Origin: Synechococcus sp. CBW1002
GTDB lineage: Bacteria > Cyanobacteriota > Cyanobacteriia > PCC-6307 > Cyanobiaceae
Length of the DNA: 64,000 bases
Direction of reading: 5' to 3'
NCBI RefSeq assembly: GCF_015840915.1
Contig: NZ_CP060398.1
Coordinates: forward strand, 3,534,001-3,598,000
Position numbers and translations under genes: made by a program. Below the pieces are notes generated by a model that saw only the letters and a program-made list of their open reading frames with translations, was not told where the DNA came from and did no database searches. Positions 31,900 through 40,657 of this stretch are shown here, piece by piece; positions within the stretch are counted from its first letter, which is position 1; the number at the start of each line of letters is the position of its first letter.

Positions 31900-34224
31900 A
31901 TGCCTGATCCCGTCCAGGAAGCCGTTGCTGAGCTGGTGTTCGCTGATCAGCTGGTGGACGTCCATGAGCTCGAAGTGCTCGCAGAGCACCCCTGGTTCCT
32001 CAGCTACCAGCAGCGACGGGAACTCGATCCCGATGTGTTCAGCAGCCGGCTGATGACAGCCCACGACGATCCCGCCGTGGACCTGCAGGCCCTCCGGAGG
32101 CTCACCAGCGATGAGCAGGAATCCCTGCTGTGCCTCATGGCCGACCTTGCCGCCATTGATGACCACACCGATCCCCGCGAGGAGCAGGTGCTTGCCCGCC
32201 TGGCCCAGGGACTGCAGCGGCTCCCCCCCTCGGTTGCCACCCGGTTGAACGAGGCTCGCGAACGCACAACAGCCCTGCGGGACAAGCTCAACCAGCCGAA
32301 GTCTGCCCCCAGGAAACGGGTGCGACTGCTCCGCTTTGCGGAGCGCGCTCTGGGACTGGCGACCGTGGATGCCGTGACCTCCAGGGCTGGCCAGGGGGAG
32401 CGGGTGAAGCTCTGGCGCCGCCAGACCCTCTTCAACCACCGTGCCTACAGATCCAGCCTGGAGCAGATGCGCCAGCTCACGGCGGAGCTGATGCCTCAGA
32501 CGCAGGCAACCCTGGAGAGCGCTGCGCAATCCCTGCAATCCCTTCAGGACAGTTTCGCTGGTATCACCAGCGATCTGTTGGCCTCTGACCTGCCGAAAGA
32601 CAGCCAAGAGCAATTGGAGGCCTTGCTCACCACGGTGCAGGAACGCCTGGAGCGCATCGTTCAGCGGGATCTAGACGGTCTCCGCAACGACCTTCTCGCT
32701 AAGCAGCGCAGCCTGAAACAGTTCTGCATGGCCGTCATCGGCCGGACCATGGCGGGCAAAAGCACCCTGATCGCCTCTCTCACGGGCCGGGATCAGGGGG
32801 CCATCGGCAACGGGCAGCAGGGCTTCACCCGCTACAACCGCGCCTACAACTTCCATGGTATCCGTCTGATCGATACCCCTGGCATCGGTGCAGCGGGGGG
32901 CCAGGGTGAAAACTTCGAGCAAGCCGCCCTCCGCGATACGGAAGTGGCCCGCGCCATCTTCCCCGAAACCGATCTCGTCTGCTTCGTGATCGACAGTGAT
33001 TCCAACGTGCCCTGCACCAGAGAGCTGATGCAGCAGCTCCATCGGCGCGGCAAGGCGTTTCTCGTGCTGCTCAACGTGAAGGTGGGCCTTCAGGGGGGAA
33101 TCGATCGGCTGCGCAGCCGTCTTGATGCCAAGTTCGCCAAGCAGGGTGAGCAATCGATCAGCGGCAACATCGCGGCCATTCGGCGTGATCTCGCCCAGGC
33201 CATCGGGGAAGAAGAGGCCGCCAGGGTACCGATCCTTCCCATCCATGCCAAGGCAGCCTTCAAGGCCACGCAGGCTGAAGACCCCATCGAAGCGGAGGCT
33301 TGGCGAGAGCTCAGCCGTCTCGATCAGGTGCTCGAACACATCGATGGGTTGATCACACGCCAAGCACCGGAGCTGCGGCGTCGGACCCTTCGTGCCAACC
33401 CGCGCCAGGAGTTGGAACGCATCGTCCACGACCTGGCCGCGCTGGAGGCGTCCCTCGCGAACCAGGCGCGGGTTTTCCAGGAGACCCAGGACAGCACGGC
33501 CAAGCAGGTGCAGGAGATCTTCGCCGACCTGAAGCGTGAGGTGCGCAACCGCATCCAAGCCATCTTTCAGGCGCTCGATGTGCGTGCAACGAGCTTCAGT
33601 GCTGACAACTACCGGCGGAACGGGAAGGAGATCGAGCGGCGCTGGAAAGCCGAATTGGAACGATTTGGACTGACCAGCCAGGTGGATGATCTGACGGCCT
33701 GGCTGAAGGAGGAACTGGCCATGCGCCTCGATGCCCTTCAGAACGACATACGCGATCGGTTGCTATTTCAGGTGGGTGCGGCAACACTCCACAGCCGATT
33801 GGAGTTTGACCTGGATATTGGCTTCGAGGAAGCCCTGCGTAGCAACGTCAAACTTGGGTTCAAGATTTTGTCCGGAGTCTTTGCGGTCTTCATGTTTGTC
33901 CCAAGCCCGATTCAGCCATTTGCCTGGCTGGGGAGTCTGCTAGCTGGTTTTGCGCCGATGCTGATGGATTGGCTCATTCCCGGTGGTGATCAACGCCGCA
34001 GAGAGGCCCAGAGAGCTCTGAAAGACAAACTGCTCGAAAGCCTCCAGAACCCTAGGGCCAACATGGCCCAGCAATTTGATGAGGCCATCTCAAACCAGCG
34101 AGATCAGGTAGCCGCAGCCATTGCCCAGGCGTTAGGTGGCAGCAGCGCAGCCCTCTTGGCCTTTCGTGAGCAACTCCTGATCACACAAGCCGAGCTATTG
34201 CAAAGCATCACTTCCCTCGACTGA
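31900..34224 (+). CDS. Dynamin-like GTPase 1 with TerB-like N-terminus, embedded in BREX
   Basis: A 774-aa protein. Residues ~5-110 look like a TerB-type helical domain ('ESLLCLMADLAAIDDHTDP', 'REEQVLARLAQGL'). The GTPase part has G1 'GRTMAGKSTL' near 281-290, G3 'DTPGIG' near 324 and a G4-like 'LLNVKVGL' without the usual NKxD. After long coiled-coil helices a hydrophobic hairpin ('GVFAVFMFVPSPIQPFAWL', then 'LAGFAPMLMDWLI') near 650-695 could insert in membrane, as in bacterial dynamin-like proteins. It is only 3 bases after pglX, so it is in the BREX transcript. Paired dynamin-like GTPases form the Eleos (LeoA/LeoBC) phage-defence system; equating this gene with LeoBC is inference. Confidence 0.8.
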   Translation: MPDPVQEAVAELVFADQLVDVHELEVLAEHPWFLSYQQRRELDPDVFSSRLMTAHDDPAVDLQALRRLTSDEQESLLCLMADLAAIDDHTDPREEQVLARLAQGLQRLPPSVATRLNEARERTTALRDKLNQPKSAPRKRVRLLRFAERALGLATVDAVTSRAGQGERVKLWRRQTLFNHRAYRSSLEQMRQLTAELMPQTQATLESAAQSLQSLQDSFAGITSDLLASDLPKDSQEQLEALLTTVQERLERIVQRDLDGLRNDLLAKQRSLKQFCMAVIGRTMAGKSTLIASLTGRDQGAIGNGQQGFTRYNRAYNFHGIRLIDTPGIGAAGGQGENFEQAALRDTEVARAIFPETDLVCFVIDSDSNVPCTRELMQQLHRRGKAFLVLLNVKVGLQGGIDRLRSRLDAKFAKQGEQSISGNIAAIRRDLAQAIGEEEAARVPILPIHAKAAFKATQAEDPIEAEAWRELSRLDQVLEHIDGLITRQAPELRRRTLRANPRQELERIVHDLAALEASLANQARVFQETQDSTAKQVQEIFADLKREVRNRIQAIFQALDVRATSFSADNYRRNGKEIERRWKAELERFGLTSQVDDLTAWLKEELAMRLDALQNDIRDRLLFQVGAATLHSRLEFDLDIGFEEALRSNVKLGFKILSGVFAVFMFVPSPIQPFAWLGSLLAGFAPMLMDWLIPGGDQRRREAQRALKDKLLESLQNPRANMAQQFDEAISNQRDQVAAAIAQALGGSSAALLAFREQLLITQAELLQSITSLD

Positions 34225-34249
34225 CATCTCCCCCTTCTCTTTCTCTGCA

Positions 34250-35965
34250 ATGGCCACCTTCCAACTTCCAGAACTGCAACGCCGGATTCAATCCAGCCTT
34301 GATAGCCTTCAGGCCTTCTTACTAGCCCGTGGCGAACATTCTCTTCAGGAGAAAGCCAACGCCCTGGAACAGCAGCGTCTTGCCTTAGGCGAGAGGGCGC
34401 TGCTCAGCCTTGCCTTCAGCGGCCAGTACAGCGCAGGGAAATCCACCATCATCTCGGCTCTCACCGGCCGCAGCGACATCCACATCTCCGCCGATGTGGC
34501 AACCGATGAGGTGCAGGCCTACCGCTGGCGTGAGATCGAGCTCTGGGACACACCAGGCCTGTTTGCCGATCGTCCGGATCACACCGCTAAGGCTGAGCAA
34601 GCACTGCGTGATGCTGATCTGATCGTCTATTGCCTCACCACCAACTTGTTCGACACCGTCACCGCGGCTGACTTCCGGCGGTTGGCCTTTGAGAATGGCT
34701 TCGCGCCCAAGATCTTCCTGGTGATTAACAAACTCTCGATGGCAGATGTGGAGGACACTGACGACTACATCAACAACCTGACCGTCTCCATCGATCGTAC
34801 CCTCGCCCCCCATCACCTCAACGGCTTCAACCATGCCTTCATCGATGCTCAGGACTTTCGCGAGGGGGTGGCGGATGGCGACGACATCCTGGTGCAGTTC
34901 AGTCGTTTCGAGGGATTCATTCAGCAGCTCAATGGGTGGGTAAAACAACAGGGTCTGCTGGCGCGGCTTGACCCACCTATTCGCCTCGGACTGACCACCA
35001 TCGACGAGGCCCTTGGCACCCTACCGGATGGAACCTTTCAGCAGAACCCGGAACTCTTTCTGCTCAATCAGCAGCTGCGCATTGTGCAGAGTCAGCAACG
35101 ACGCACCGCCGCCGAAGTGCGCCGAATCTCCACCGGTGTGGTGCAGCACGTGCAATTGCTAGGCGAGCAGCTTCTCAGTGGTGAGCTGGGAGAAGAGGAG
35201 AATCAGGCCACATCGAGCTTCCGGGTCAAATGTGAAGAGATCAACAAGTCGGCATTTGACGATCTCAATGGCACTCTCCAAGAAGCCTATGCACAACTCC
35301 AGAGCAAGCTCGACGACTTCGCCCGCGAACCCTTCGTGGCGGAGTACTTCGCCAGCGTTGAAGCCGGCATGGAAGGGACTGTCCCTAGACGAGGCGAAGA
35401 AAGTGGCGCGAAGGTCAATCCCATCAAAGATATTGCAAAGAATCTCCTTGACAGGGGAGCAGAAAACTTTGCTTTTCCTGGTGGAATCATGACCACCTCG
35501 AGCCAGGTTGCAGGCACGGCTGGGCATCAACTTGTCTATACCGTTGGAAAGTTCCTTGGTAAGGATTTCCGGCCGTGGGAAGCGGTGAACATTGCCAAGG
35601 GTCTTGGGCAGGCCGTTGGGATTCTGAGCATCGCCATGGCTGCCTATTCGGTTTATGACCATGTTAATGAGGAGGCCAAAGTCGTGGAGAAGCAGCGCCA
35701 GGCAGATCAGCAGCTCAGTGAGGCCCGGTCGCAGATCCGCAAGCTCGCCGAGGCCATGGCTGCCCAGGTCCAGGACATCTATCAACAGGAGTACGACCTG
35801 CCGGTGGTTGGGGTCATCGTGGAACGCCTCAACGCAGCTCGTGACGTGGTTCTCGCCCGCGAAGCCAGCAACAAGGAGCTAGTGGAAGGCCTCTCGAGTT
35901 ACCGCTTTGAGCTCAAGAGTTGTCTCCAGCAGCTCTACGCCACTGATCGTGAGGGTGGGGTCTGA
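34250..35965 (+). CDS. Dynamin-like GTPase 2 (LeoA-like in size), embedded in BREX
   Basis: A 571-aa GTPase. G1 is 'GQYSAGKSTI' near 57-66, G3 'WDTPGLFAD' near 98-106 and G4 'VINKLSMAD' near 159-167. The middle region is helical and coiled coil. A glycine-rich apolar stretch 'LGQAVGILSIAMAAYSVYD' near 455-473 may touch membrane, followed by another amphipathic helix. It lies 25 bases after GTPase 1. A ~570-aa dynamin-like protein next to a larger GTPase recalls LeoA with LeoBC. The two probably act as a hetero-oligomer on membranes during infection (inference). It converges with the ATPase gene, with 62 bases between the stops. Confidence 0.8.
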   Translation: MATFQLPELQRRIQSSLDSLQAFLLARGEHSLQEKANALEQQRLALGERALLSLAFSGQYSAGKSTIISALTGRSDIHISADVATDEVQAYRWREIELWDTPGLFADRPDHTAKAEQALRDADLIVYCLTTNLFDTVTAADFRRLAFENGFAPKIFLVINKLSMADVEDTDDYINNLTVSIDRTLAPHHLNGFNHAFIDAQDFREGVADGDDILVQFSRFEGFIQQLNGWVKQQGLLARLDPPIRLGLTTIDEALGTLPDGTFQQNPELFLLNQQLRIVQSQQRRTAAEVRRISTGVVQHVQLLGEQLLSGELGEEENQATSSFRVKCEEINKSAFDDLNGTLQEAYAQLQSKLDDFAREPFVAEYFASVEAGMEGTVPRRGEESGAKVNPIKDIAKNLLDRGAENFAFPGGIMTTSSQVAGTAGHQLVYTVGKFLGKDFRPWEAVNIAKGLGQAVGILSIAMAAYSVYDHVNEEAKVVEKQRQADQQLSEARSQIRKLAEAMAAQVQDIYQQEYDLPVVGVIVERLNAARDVVLAREASNKELVEGLSSYRFELKSCLQQLYATDREGGV

Positions 35966-36027
35966 ACGTCATGCTCCATCGTTCAGTTTCGACATCCGTC
36001 GCTGAGATCGGCACATCTCACGACTGC

Positions 36028-37293
36028 CTACAGCGCCAGCCTGGCCGTACCAGTCATCAGGTACTGAATGGCCTCTCGTCCACGACGCGGCAAAGCCTCA
36101 ACGGCACCGGCCTCGATCAGCTGCTGCAGGGTCTGCGACACCGAGGGCTGCTTCACAGCCCACAGCCCCACCAACTCGGCCTGCGTCTGAATCGAGGCGG
36201 GATCCACCTGTGCCCAGGCCACCAACCGCTCCCAGGCTGTATCGCCCAGCTGCTCCTGCAGCTCCGCCTGGTTGCGTTGTCGCAGGCTGAGCAGCAGATC
36301 GCCCAGCCCCACCGGCGCCACTTCGGCGCCGGCACTCGTGAGGCCCAGCAAGGCCGTGATGCCATCTTCCAGGGCCTTCAACAGGCCGCGCAGATCCCCT
36401 CGGAACAGCTCGTAAAGCTTCTGCACCACGGCATCAGTCACGGGGGGCCGCCATGGCTTGGCGGGATCCTGCTGCAGGGCCTCGTAGCGATTGGCCAGCA
36501 GTTGCTTCACCTCAGTCAGATCCAGAGGCTCCAGCACCAGGGGATTGCTGAACACCGAGCGGATCTGGGTGTGGCTCTGCACCACCGTGCGCACCGCATC
36601 GGTGGTGCCCACCACGATCAGATGCAGGCCGTCGTGCAGCAGGGCCTGATCGCGGATCCCCCGCAGCAGATCCGCCGCCCGCGACGCGTCTGCCTCGCTG
36701 AGATTTTCGAGGTTGTTGAGGTGCAGCACGATGCCGCGTGCGCCACGGGCGATGGCGTAACGCAACAGATCACGCAACACCCGCGGTCCATCCAGCAGCA
36801 AGGCCCCTGGTGGCGTGGCCACGATTTCGCTCTGGCTACCGCCAAGCCCCACACCAAAGGCCGACACCGTGAGTCCGCCGCCCCGCAGGCGAATACTGCG
36901 GACCAGTTGCTGGGCGGCTTCCACTTCAGGCCCCGCTGCCGTGGGGCAGTTGGCCAGAACAGCGTCATACACACCCGAGAGGAGCTGCCCCAACAACTGC
37001 TCGCTGGCCCCCTCTGCGCTGATGGGGATGATCTCGTCGGAACTCCAGTACCCCTCCGCCTGGGCATCGGCCTTCACCGTCTGCACCAGGGTGGTTTTGC
37101 CGATCCCCGGCCGGCCGGCCACGGCCTGGCGGGAGCTGGCACTGCTGCCGATCGTGGTGAGCAGCAGCTGCCGCTCCCGTTGCCGGCCCACAAACAGCCG
37201 CAGCGGCGTCGCCTCCGAATCCGCCCGCAACGTGGCCTGGAAGAAGGGCGACGAGCGCAGGTTGTACAGGCCCCAGAGGTTGGGCAGCGCCAT
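36028..37293 (-). CDS. AAA+/Orc1-Cdc6-like ATPase on the reverse strand inside BREX
   Basis: A 421-aa ATPase. Walker A 'GRPGIGKTTLVQTV' is preceded by 'FVGRQRERQLLL', the usual lead of Orc/Cdc6- or STAND-type ATPases. A Walker B-like 'GIVLHLNNLENLSEADASR' has Asn where Asp is usual, and 'LIVVGTTDAVRTV' resembles sensor 1. The C-terminal ~100 residues look like a winged helix ('LVGLWAVKQPSVSQTLQQL', 'IEAGAVEALPRRGREAI'), so it may bind DNA. It converges with GTPase 2 and diverges from pglZ, sharing a 74-bp control region with repeats. It is not a standard type I BREX gene; it may regulate the locus or be part of the GTPase module. The start at 37293 was chosen; an upstream TTG at 37311 would overlap the repeats. 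Confidence 0.78.
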   Translation of the reverse strand: MALPNLWGLYNLRSSPFFQATLRADSEATPLRLFVGRQRERQLLLTTIGSSASSRQAVAGRPGIGKTTLVQTVKADAQAEGYWSSDEIIPISAEGASEQLLGQLLSGVYDAVLANCPTAAGPEVEAAQQLVRSIRLRGGGLTVSAFGVGLGGSQSEIVATPPGALLLDGPRVLRDLLRYAIARGARGIVLHLNNLENLSEADASRAADLLRGIRDQALLHDGLHLIVVGTTDAVRTVVQSHTQIRSVFSNPLVLEPLDLTEVKQLLANRYEALQQDPAKPWRPPVTDAVVQKLYELFRGDLRGLLKALEDGITALLGLTSAGAEVAPVGLGDLLLSLRQRNQAELQEQLGDTAWERLVAWAQVDPASIQTQAELVGLWAVKQPSVSQTLQQLIEAGAVEALPRRGREAIQYLMTGTARLAL

Positions 37294-37301
37294 GGCTCGA
37301 C

Positions 37302-37361
37302 GTATTGGCAACGGGCGTCAGCCAGCCAATACTGGTCATGTATTGGCCGATCTGGCAATAC
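37302..37361. promoter_or_regulatory. Operator-like GTATTGGC repeats between ATPase and pglZ
   Basis: Four copies of one 8-base motif in alternating orientation: GTATTGGC at 37302-37309, GCCAATAC at 37325-37332, GTATTGGC at 37340-37347 and GGCAATAC at 37354-37361 (one mismatch). They fill the gap between the divergent ATPase start (37293) and the pglZ start (37368). Such paired inverted repeats are typical of a dimeric regulator binding twice, here able to control both genes. Confidence 0.65.
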
Positions 37362-37367
37362 CTGCCC

Positions 37368-39911
37368 ATGACCCGCTCCCCTGCCGCCACCAGCCGCATC
37401 CACGAGAGCCTCGAAGCAGCTCTCGCCCGCAAGCGCGTGGTGCTCTGGTACGACCCCAACGGTGAGTGGGCCTCCGAATTCGACGACTACCAGCCCGGAC
37501 AAGCCGAGAAGCTGCGGGTGGAGAACAACGAGTTCTCCGTGAAAGTGCAGGTCAGCCGCGCCCCCCTCGACCAGCGCTTCCTGCTCTACATCCCTTCGCC
37601 CAAACCAGCCGAACCCGATAACTGGCTGCTGGATCTGCTGCTGGCGGGCCATGAGTTCACGGCTGATCGCGCCTCCCTCGACATCCAGGAAGCGGGGCTG
37701 ACACTGGAGTTCAAAGAGCTGGCCCAGGAGCACAAGGCCTTCTTCCGCTCATCGGTGCGCACCACCAAGCTCAAGGAACTGCGGCGTCCCAACGACGACA
37801 AGGCCGCCGTTCGGCTCAAGATGCTCGCCGTGCTGGCCAAGCAGCCGCCCGATATCGACAAGCTCTTGCTGCATGCCTTCGGGCAGCTGGCTCCGGCCAA
37901 CCCCGATGGCGACGACCCGGTGGAGACCCTCTATGGAAACCACCAGCTGAGCAGCTATTTCTGGAAGGCGGTTGGCGAGAAGTTCGGCTACGCCAGCCCC
38001 GAGCCCAACCTGCGCGACTTCGCCGTTGCCCTGTTCAACAGCGTGAGCTCGATCGGGCCCGATGGCGGCCTGCTGCCCCACGCCCGGGTGTTCCTGAGCA
38101 TCTGGAAGGACAGCCTCAGCGCAAGGAGTGCCTTTCAGCAGTGGAGCGATCACCTCGCCGGTGTGCTGCGCGTGGAGGAGCAGCTCAACGACGCGCCAGA
38201 CAGCTACGACCCAGACGACGACGACAGCTATGAGCTGATCGAGCGTTTTGTGCTCAGCCGCCTGCTGCAGCGTTTCCAGAGCGACGCCTCAGACGCCGAG
38301 CTGCTGGATGCGATCCGCAACCGCAGCAGCTCCTGCTGGTTTGACAAGCACCTGCACGGCTACCGTGCCCTGGAGCAGGCGATCAGCTTCCGCCAACTGC
38401 TGGCGAAGGCTGATCTGCAGGTGCCCGGTTTCGAGGAGGGTCTGCAGCGCTATTGCAATGGCTGGTGGCGGCTGGATCAGGCTTACCGGCGCTGCATCTT
38501 CCATGCCCGCACCTACCAGCAGCCCACCCTCTTCAAGCCGCTGCGGGAATGGTTGGAGAACCAGTACGTGAACAACGTGCTGCTGCCGCTCACCAACCGC
38601 TGGAGCGATCAGGTGAGTCAGCTCAGCAGCTGGAGCTCCACGGCCTTGCCGCGGCAGAAGGAGTTCCACATGCGCTACTTGCATGCACCGCTGGGCGCCA
38701 AGAGTCTCAAGCGCCTGTTTGTGGTGATCTCCGATGCCCTGCGCTACGAGGCCGCCCGCGACTACGCCGAGCGCCTCAACGCTCAGGCGGGCAAGGGGTG
38801 GAAGGCCGAGGTGGAAGCTCTGTTGGGGGTGCTGCCCAGTTACACCCAGCTGGGCATGGCAGCCCTGCTGCCCGGTGCTCAGCTCGGCATCAATATCCAC
38901 GACCCGCAGGCCAAGGCCTTGCTAGACGGCCAGAGCGCAGCCGGCACCGACAACCGCGACAAGATCCTCAAGGCCTACGCCAATGGCCGTGCGAAGGCGA
39001 TCCAGGCGGAAGACTTCCTCAACCTACCCACCACTAAGGAAGGGGCCGAGCTGATCAAAGAGCACGATCTGATCGTGGTGTTTCACAACCGGATCGACCG
39101 GATCGGCGACAAGCGCGACACAGAAGCCGACACCTGCCAGGCGGTGGAGCAGGCCTTCGAGGAGCTGGACGCGATCCTGCGCAAGATCAGCAGCCTCAAG
39201 GGCAGCCAGGCCGTGATCACCGCCGACCACGGCTTCCTCTTCCAGCAGGAACCGGTGGATGCCAACGACCGCTCGGAGTTCCCCGCGGCCAAAGAGCTCA
39301 CCTTCAAGAACCGCCGCTTTGCCCTGGGCAGTGGCATCAAGCCCAGTGCCGGGCAGAAGGTGTTCACCGCCGCGGAGCTGGGTCTGACCGGCAGCTGGGA
39401 AGCGGTGTTCCCGCTGGGCCTCGATCGCTATCCCCGTTCGGGCTCCGGTTCACGCTTCGTGCACGGCGGCACTTCCCTGCAGGAGGTGGTGGTGCCGGTG
39501 ATCCGGCTCAAGCGGGAACGCAAGGACGAGAGCCGCGTGGTGGAGGCCGAGCTGCTGCGGGTGCCCGCCAAGATCACCATGGGCAAGCTGAGCTTCGGGC
39601 TGTTCCAGCTGGAGCCCGTGGAACCCCGCAAGCGGTTGCCGCTGCAGCTGCGCATCGGCCTGTACGCCAAGGCCGATGGGGCCCTGCTCTGTGCCCACCG
39701 CACCGTGCTGCTCGATTCCGCCGCCAGCGAAGCCCGCGAGCGGGAGCAGCAGGTGGTGCTGGAGCTGTCCAACGCGGCCGGGGACTACAACAACCAGACC
39801 CTGGAGCTGCGACTAGAGCAGCTGCTGGAGGGTGTCAGCCAGCCCCAGGCCTACAAGACTGTGGACCTGAAGCTGCAGCGGCCCTTCGGCAGCGACTTCG
39901 ACGACTTTTGA
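37368..39911 (+). CDS. pglZ: BREX alkaline-phosphatase-superfamily protein PglZ
   Basis: An 847-aa protein of the PglZ family. The alkaline-phosphatase-like metal motifs are 'VVISDALRYEAARDYAERL' near 450 and 'AVITADHGFLFQ' near 615. The N-terminal part begins 'LARKRVVLWYDPNGEW', a frequent PglZ opening. PglZ is required for BREX methylation and defence and interacts with PglX. The start at 37368 lies just after the repeat cluster; the longer frame from TTG at 37305 would read through the operator-like repeats and was rejected. It is separated from pglX by the GTPase pair and the reverse ATPase, so it needs its own promoter. Confidence 0.92.
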   Translation: MTRSPAATSRIHESLEAALARKRVVLWYDPNGEWASEFDDYQPGQAEKLRVENNEFSVKVQVSRAPLDQRFLLYIPSPKPAEPDNWLLDLLLAGHEFTADRASLDIQEAGLTLEFKELAQEHKAFFRSSVRTTKLKELRRPNDDKAAVRLKMLAVLAKQPPDIDKLLLHAFGQLAPANPDGDDPVETLYGNHQLSSYFWKAVGEKFGYASPEPNLRDFAVALFNSVSSIGPDGGLLPHARVFLSIWKDSLSARSAFQQWSDHLAGVLRVEEQLNDAPDSYDPDDDDSYELIERFVLSRLLQRFQSDASDAELLDAIRNRSSSCWFDKHLHGYRALEQAISFRQLLAKADLQVPGFEEGLQRYCNGWWRLDQAYRRCIFHARTYQQPTLFKPLREWLENQYVNNVLLPLTNRWSDQVSQLSSWSSTALPRQKEFHMRYLHAPLGAKSLKRLFVVISDALRYEAARDYAERLNAQAGKGWKAEVEALLGVLPSYTQLGMAALLPGAQLGINIHDPQAKALLDGQSAAGTDNRDKILKAYANGRAKAIQAEDFLNLPTTKEGAELIKEHDLIVVFHNRIDRIGDKRDTEADTCQAVEQAFEELDAILRKISSLKGSQAVITADHGFLFQQEPVDANDRSEFPAAKELTFKNRRFALGSGIKPSAGQKVFTAAELGLTGSWEAVFPLGLDRYPRSGSGSRFVHGGTSLQEVVVPVIRLKRERKDESRVVEAELLRVPAKITMGKLSFGLFQLEPVEPRKRLPLQLRIGLYAKADGALLCAHRTVLLDSAASEAREREQQVVLELSNAAGDYNNQTLELRLEQLLEGVSQPQAYKTVDLKLQRPFGSDFDDF

Positions 39912-39923
39912 TGGCCTTAGTCC

Positions 39924-40262
39924 ATGCCTAAACTAAGTGAGTCGTCTGCTGATGGCGCCATGGAATCGCTCCCGCCCACGCAGCACGTGGCGCCCCGCGT
40001 CGTGAACGTGCACCAGGCCAAGACCCACCTCTCCCGCCTGATCGATGACGCCCATGCCGGTGAGACGATCCTGCTGGCCAAGGCCGGCAAGCCCTGGGCG
40101 CGATTGATGCCCCTGGCTCCGCCCGTTCCCCAGCGCATCCCGGGGCGCTTGCGCAGCCAGGGGCCCCTCGCCCAGCCCAACGTGCTGCTCGAACCCATGG
40201 ACCCAAGCGAACTGGAGCGCTGGGAGTCCAGCCCCCTGCTGCCGGAGGCGCCGCTGCCATGA
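39924..40262 (+). CDS. Phd/YefM-like antitoxin within the BREX operon
   Basis: A 112-aa protein. 'RVVNVHQAKTHLSRLIDDA' followed by 'GETILLAKAGKPWARLMPL' is the classical DNA-binding and dimer region of Phd/YefM antitoxins; the C-terminus would cover the toxin. It starts 12 bases after the pglZ stop and overlaps the toxin start (ATGA). A shorter start at 39960 is possible, since the first 12 residues are not part of the fold. Confidence 0.88.
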   Translation: MPKLSESSADGAMESLPPTQHVAPRVVNVHQAKTHLSRLIDDAHAGETILLAKAGKPWARLMPLAPPVPQRIPGRLRSQGPLAQPNVLLEPMDPSELERWESSPLLPEAPLP

Positions 40263-40657
40263 GCAGTGGTGCCGCCTACCTGCTCGACAGCCACGCTCTG
40301 CTGTGGTGGTGGTTCGATCCCGATCGTCTCTCCACCGCCGTGCGTGAGCTGCTCGGCGACCCCGCTACGCCAGTGCTGGTGAGCGCAGCCTCGGTGTGGG
40401 AGCTCAGCCTCAAGCACCACCAGGGCAAGCTGCCCGAACTGAGCGGTGCCATTGCCGATCTGCCGGGGTTGCTGCAAGCCGATGGCTTCGAGGCGCTGCC
40501 GATCTCCCTGGCCCATGGGCTGCGGGCGGGCGGTTACAGCCAGCCCCATCGCGATCCCTTTGATCGCATGCTGGCTGCCCAGGCAGAACTGGATCGCCTG
40601 GTGCTGCTCACCGCCGATCCCCAGCTCTCCACCTTCCCCTGCCGCACCTTCTGGTGA
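40259..40657 (+). CDS. VapC-type PIN-domain toxin within the BREX operon
   Basis: A 132-aa PIN-domain protein, a Mg-dependent RNase toxin in such pairs. Acidic site residues are in 'YLLDSHALLWWW', 'ASVWELSLK' and 'HRDPFDRMLAAQA', with 'LLTADPQL' near the end. It is intact, as is its antitoxin. It overlaps the antitoxin stop and its TGA overlaps the GTG of brxL, so toxin and BrxL translation are coupled. An addiction or backup-suicide role for the BREX locus is inference. Confidence 0.9.
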   Translation: MSSGAAYLLDSHALLWWWFDPDRLSTAVRELLGDPATPVLVSAASVWELSLKHHQGKLPELSGAIADLPGLLQADGFEALPISLAHGLRAGGYSQPHRDPFDRMLAAQAELDRLVLLTADPQLSTFPCRTFW

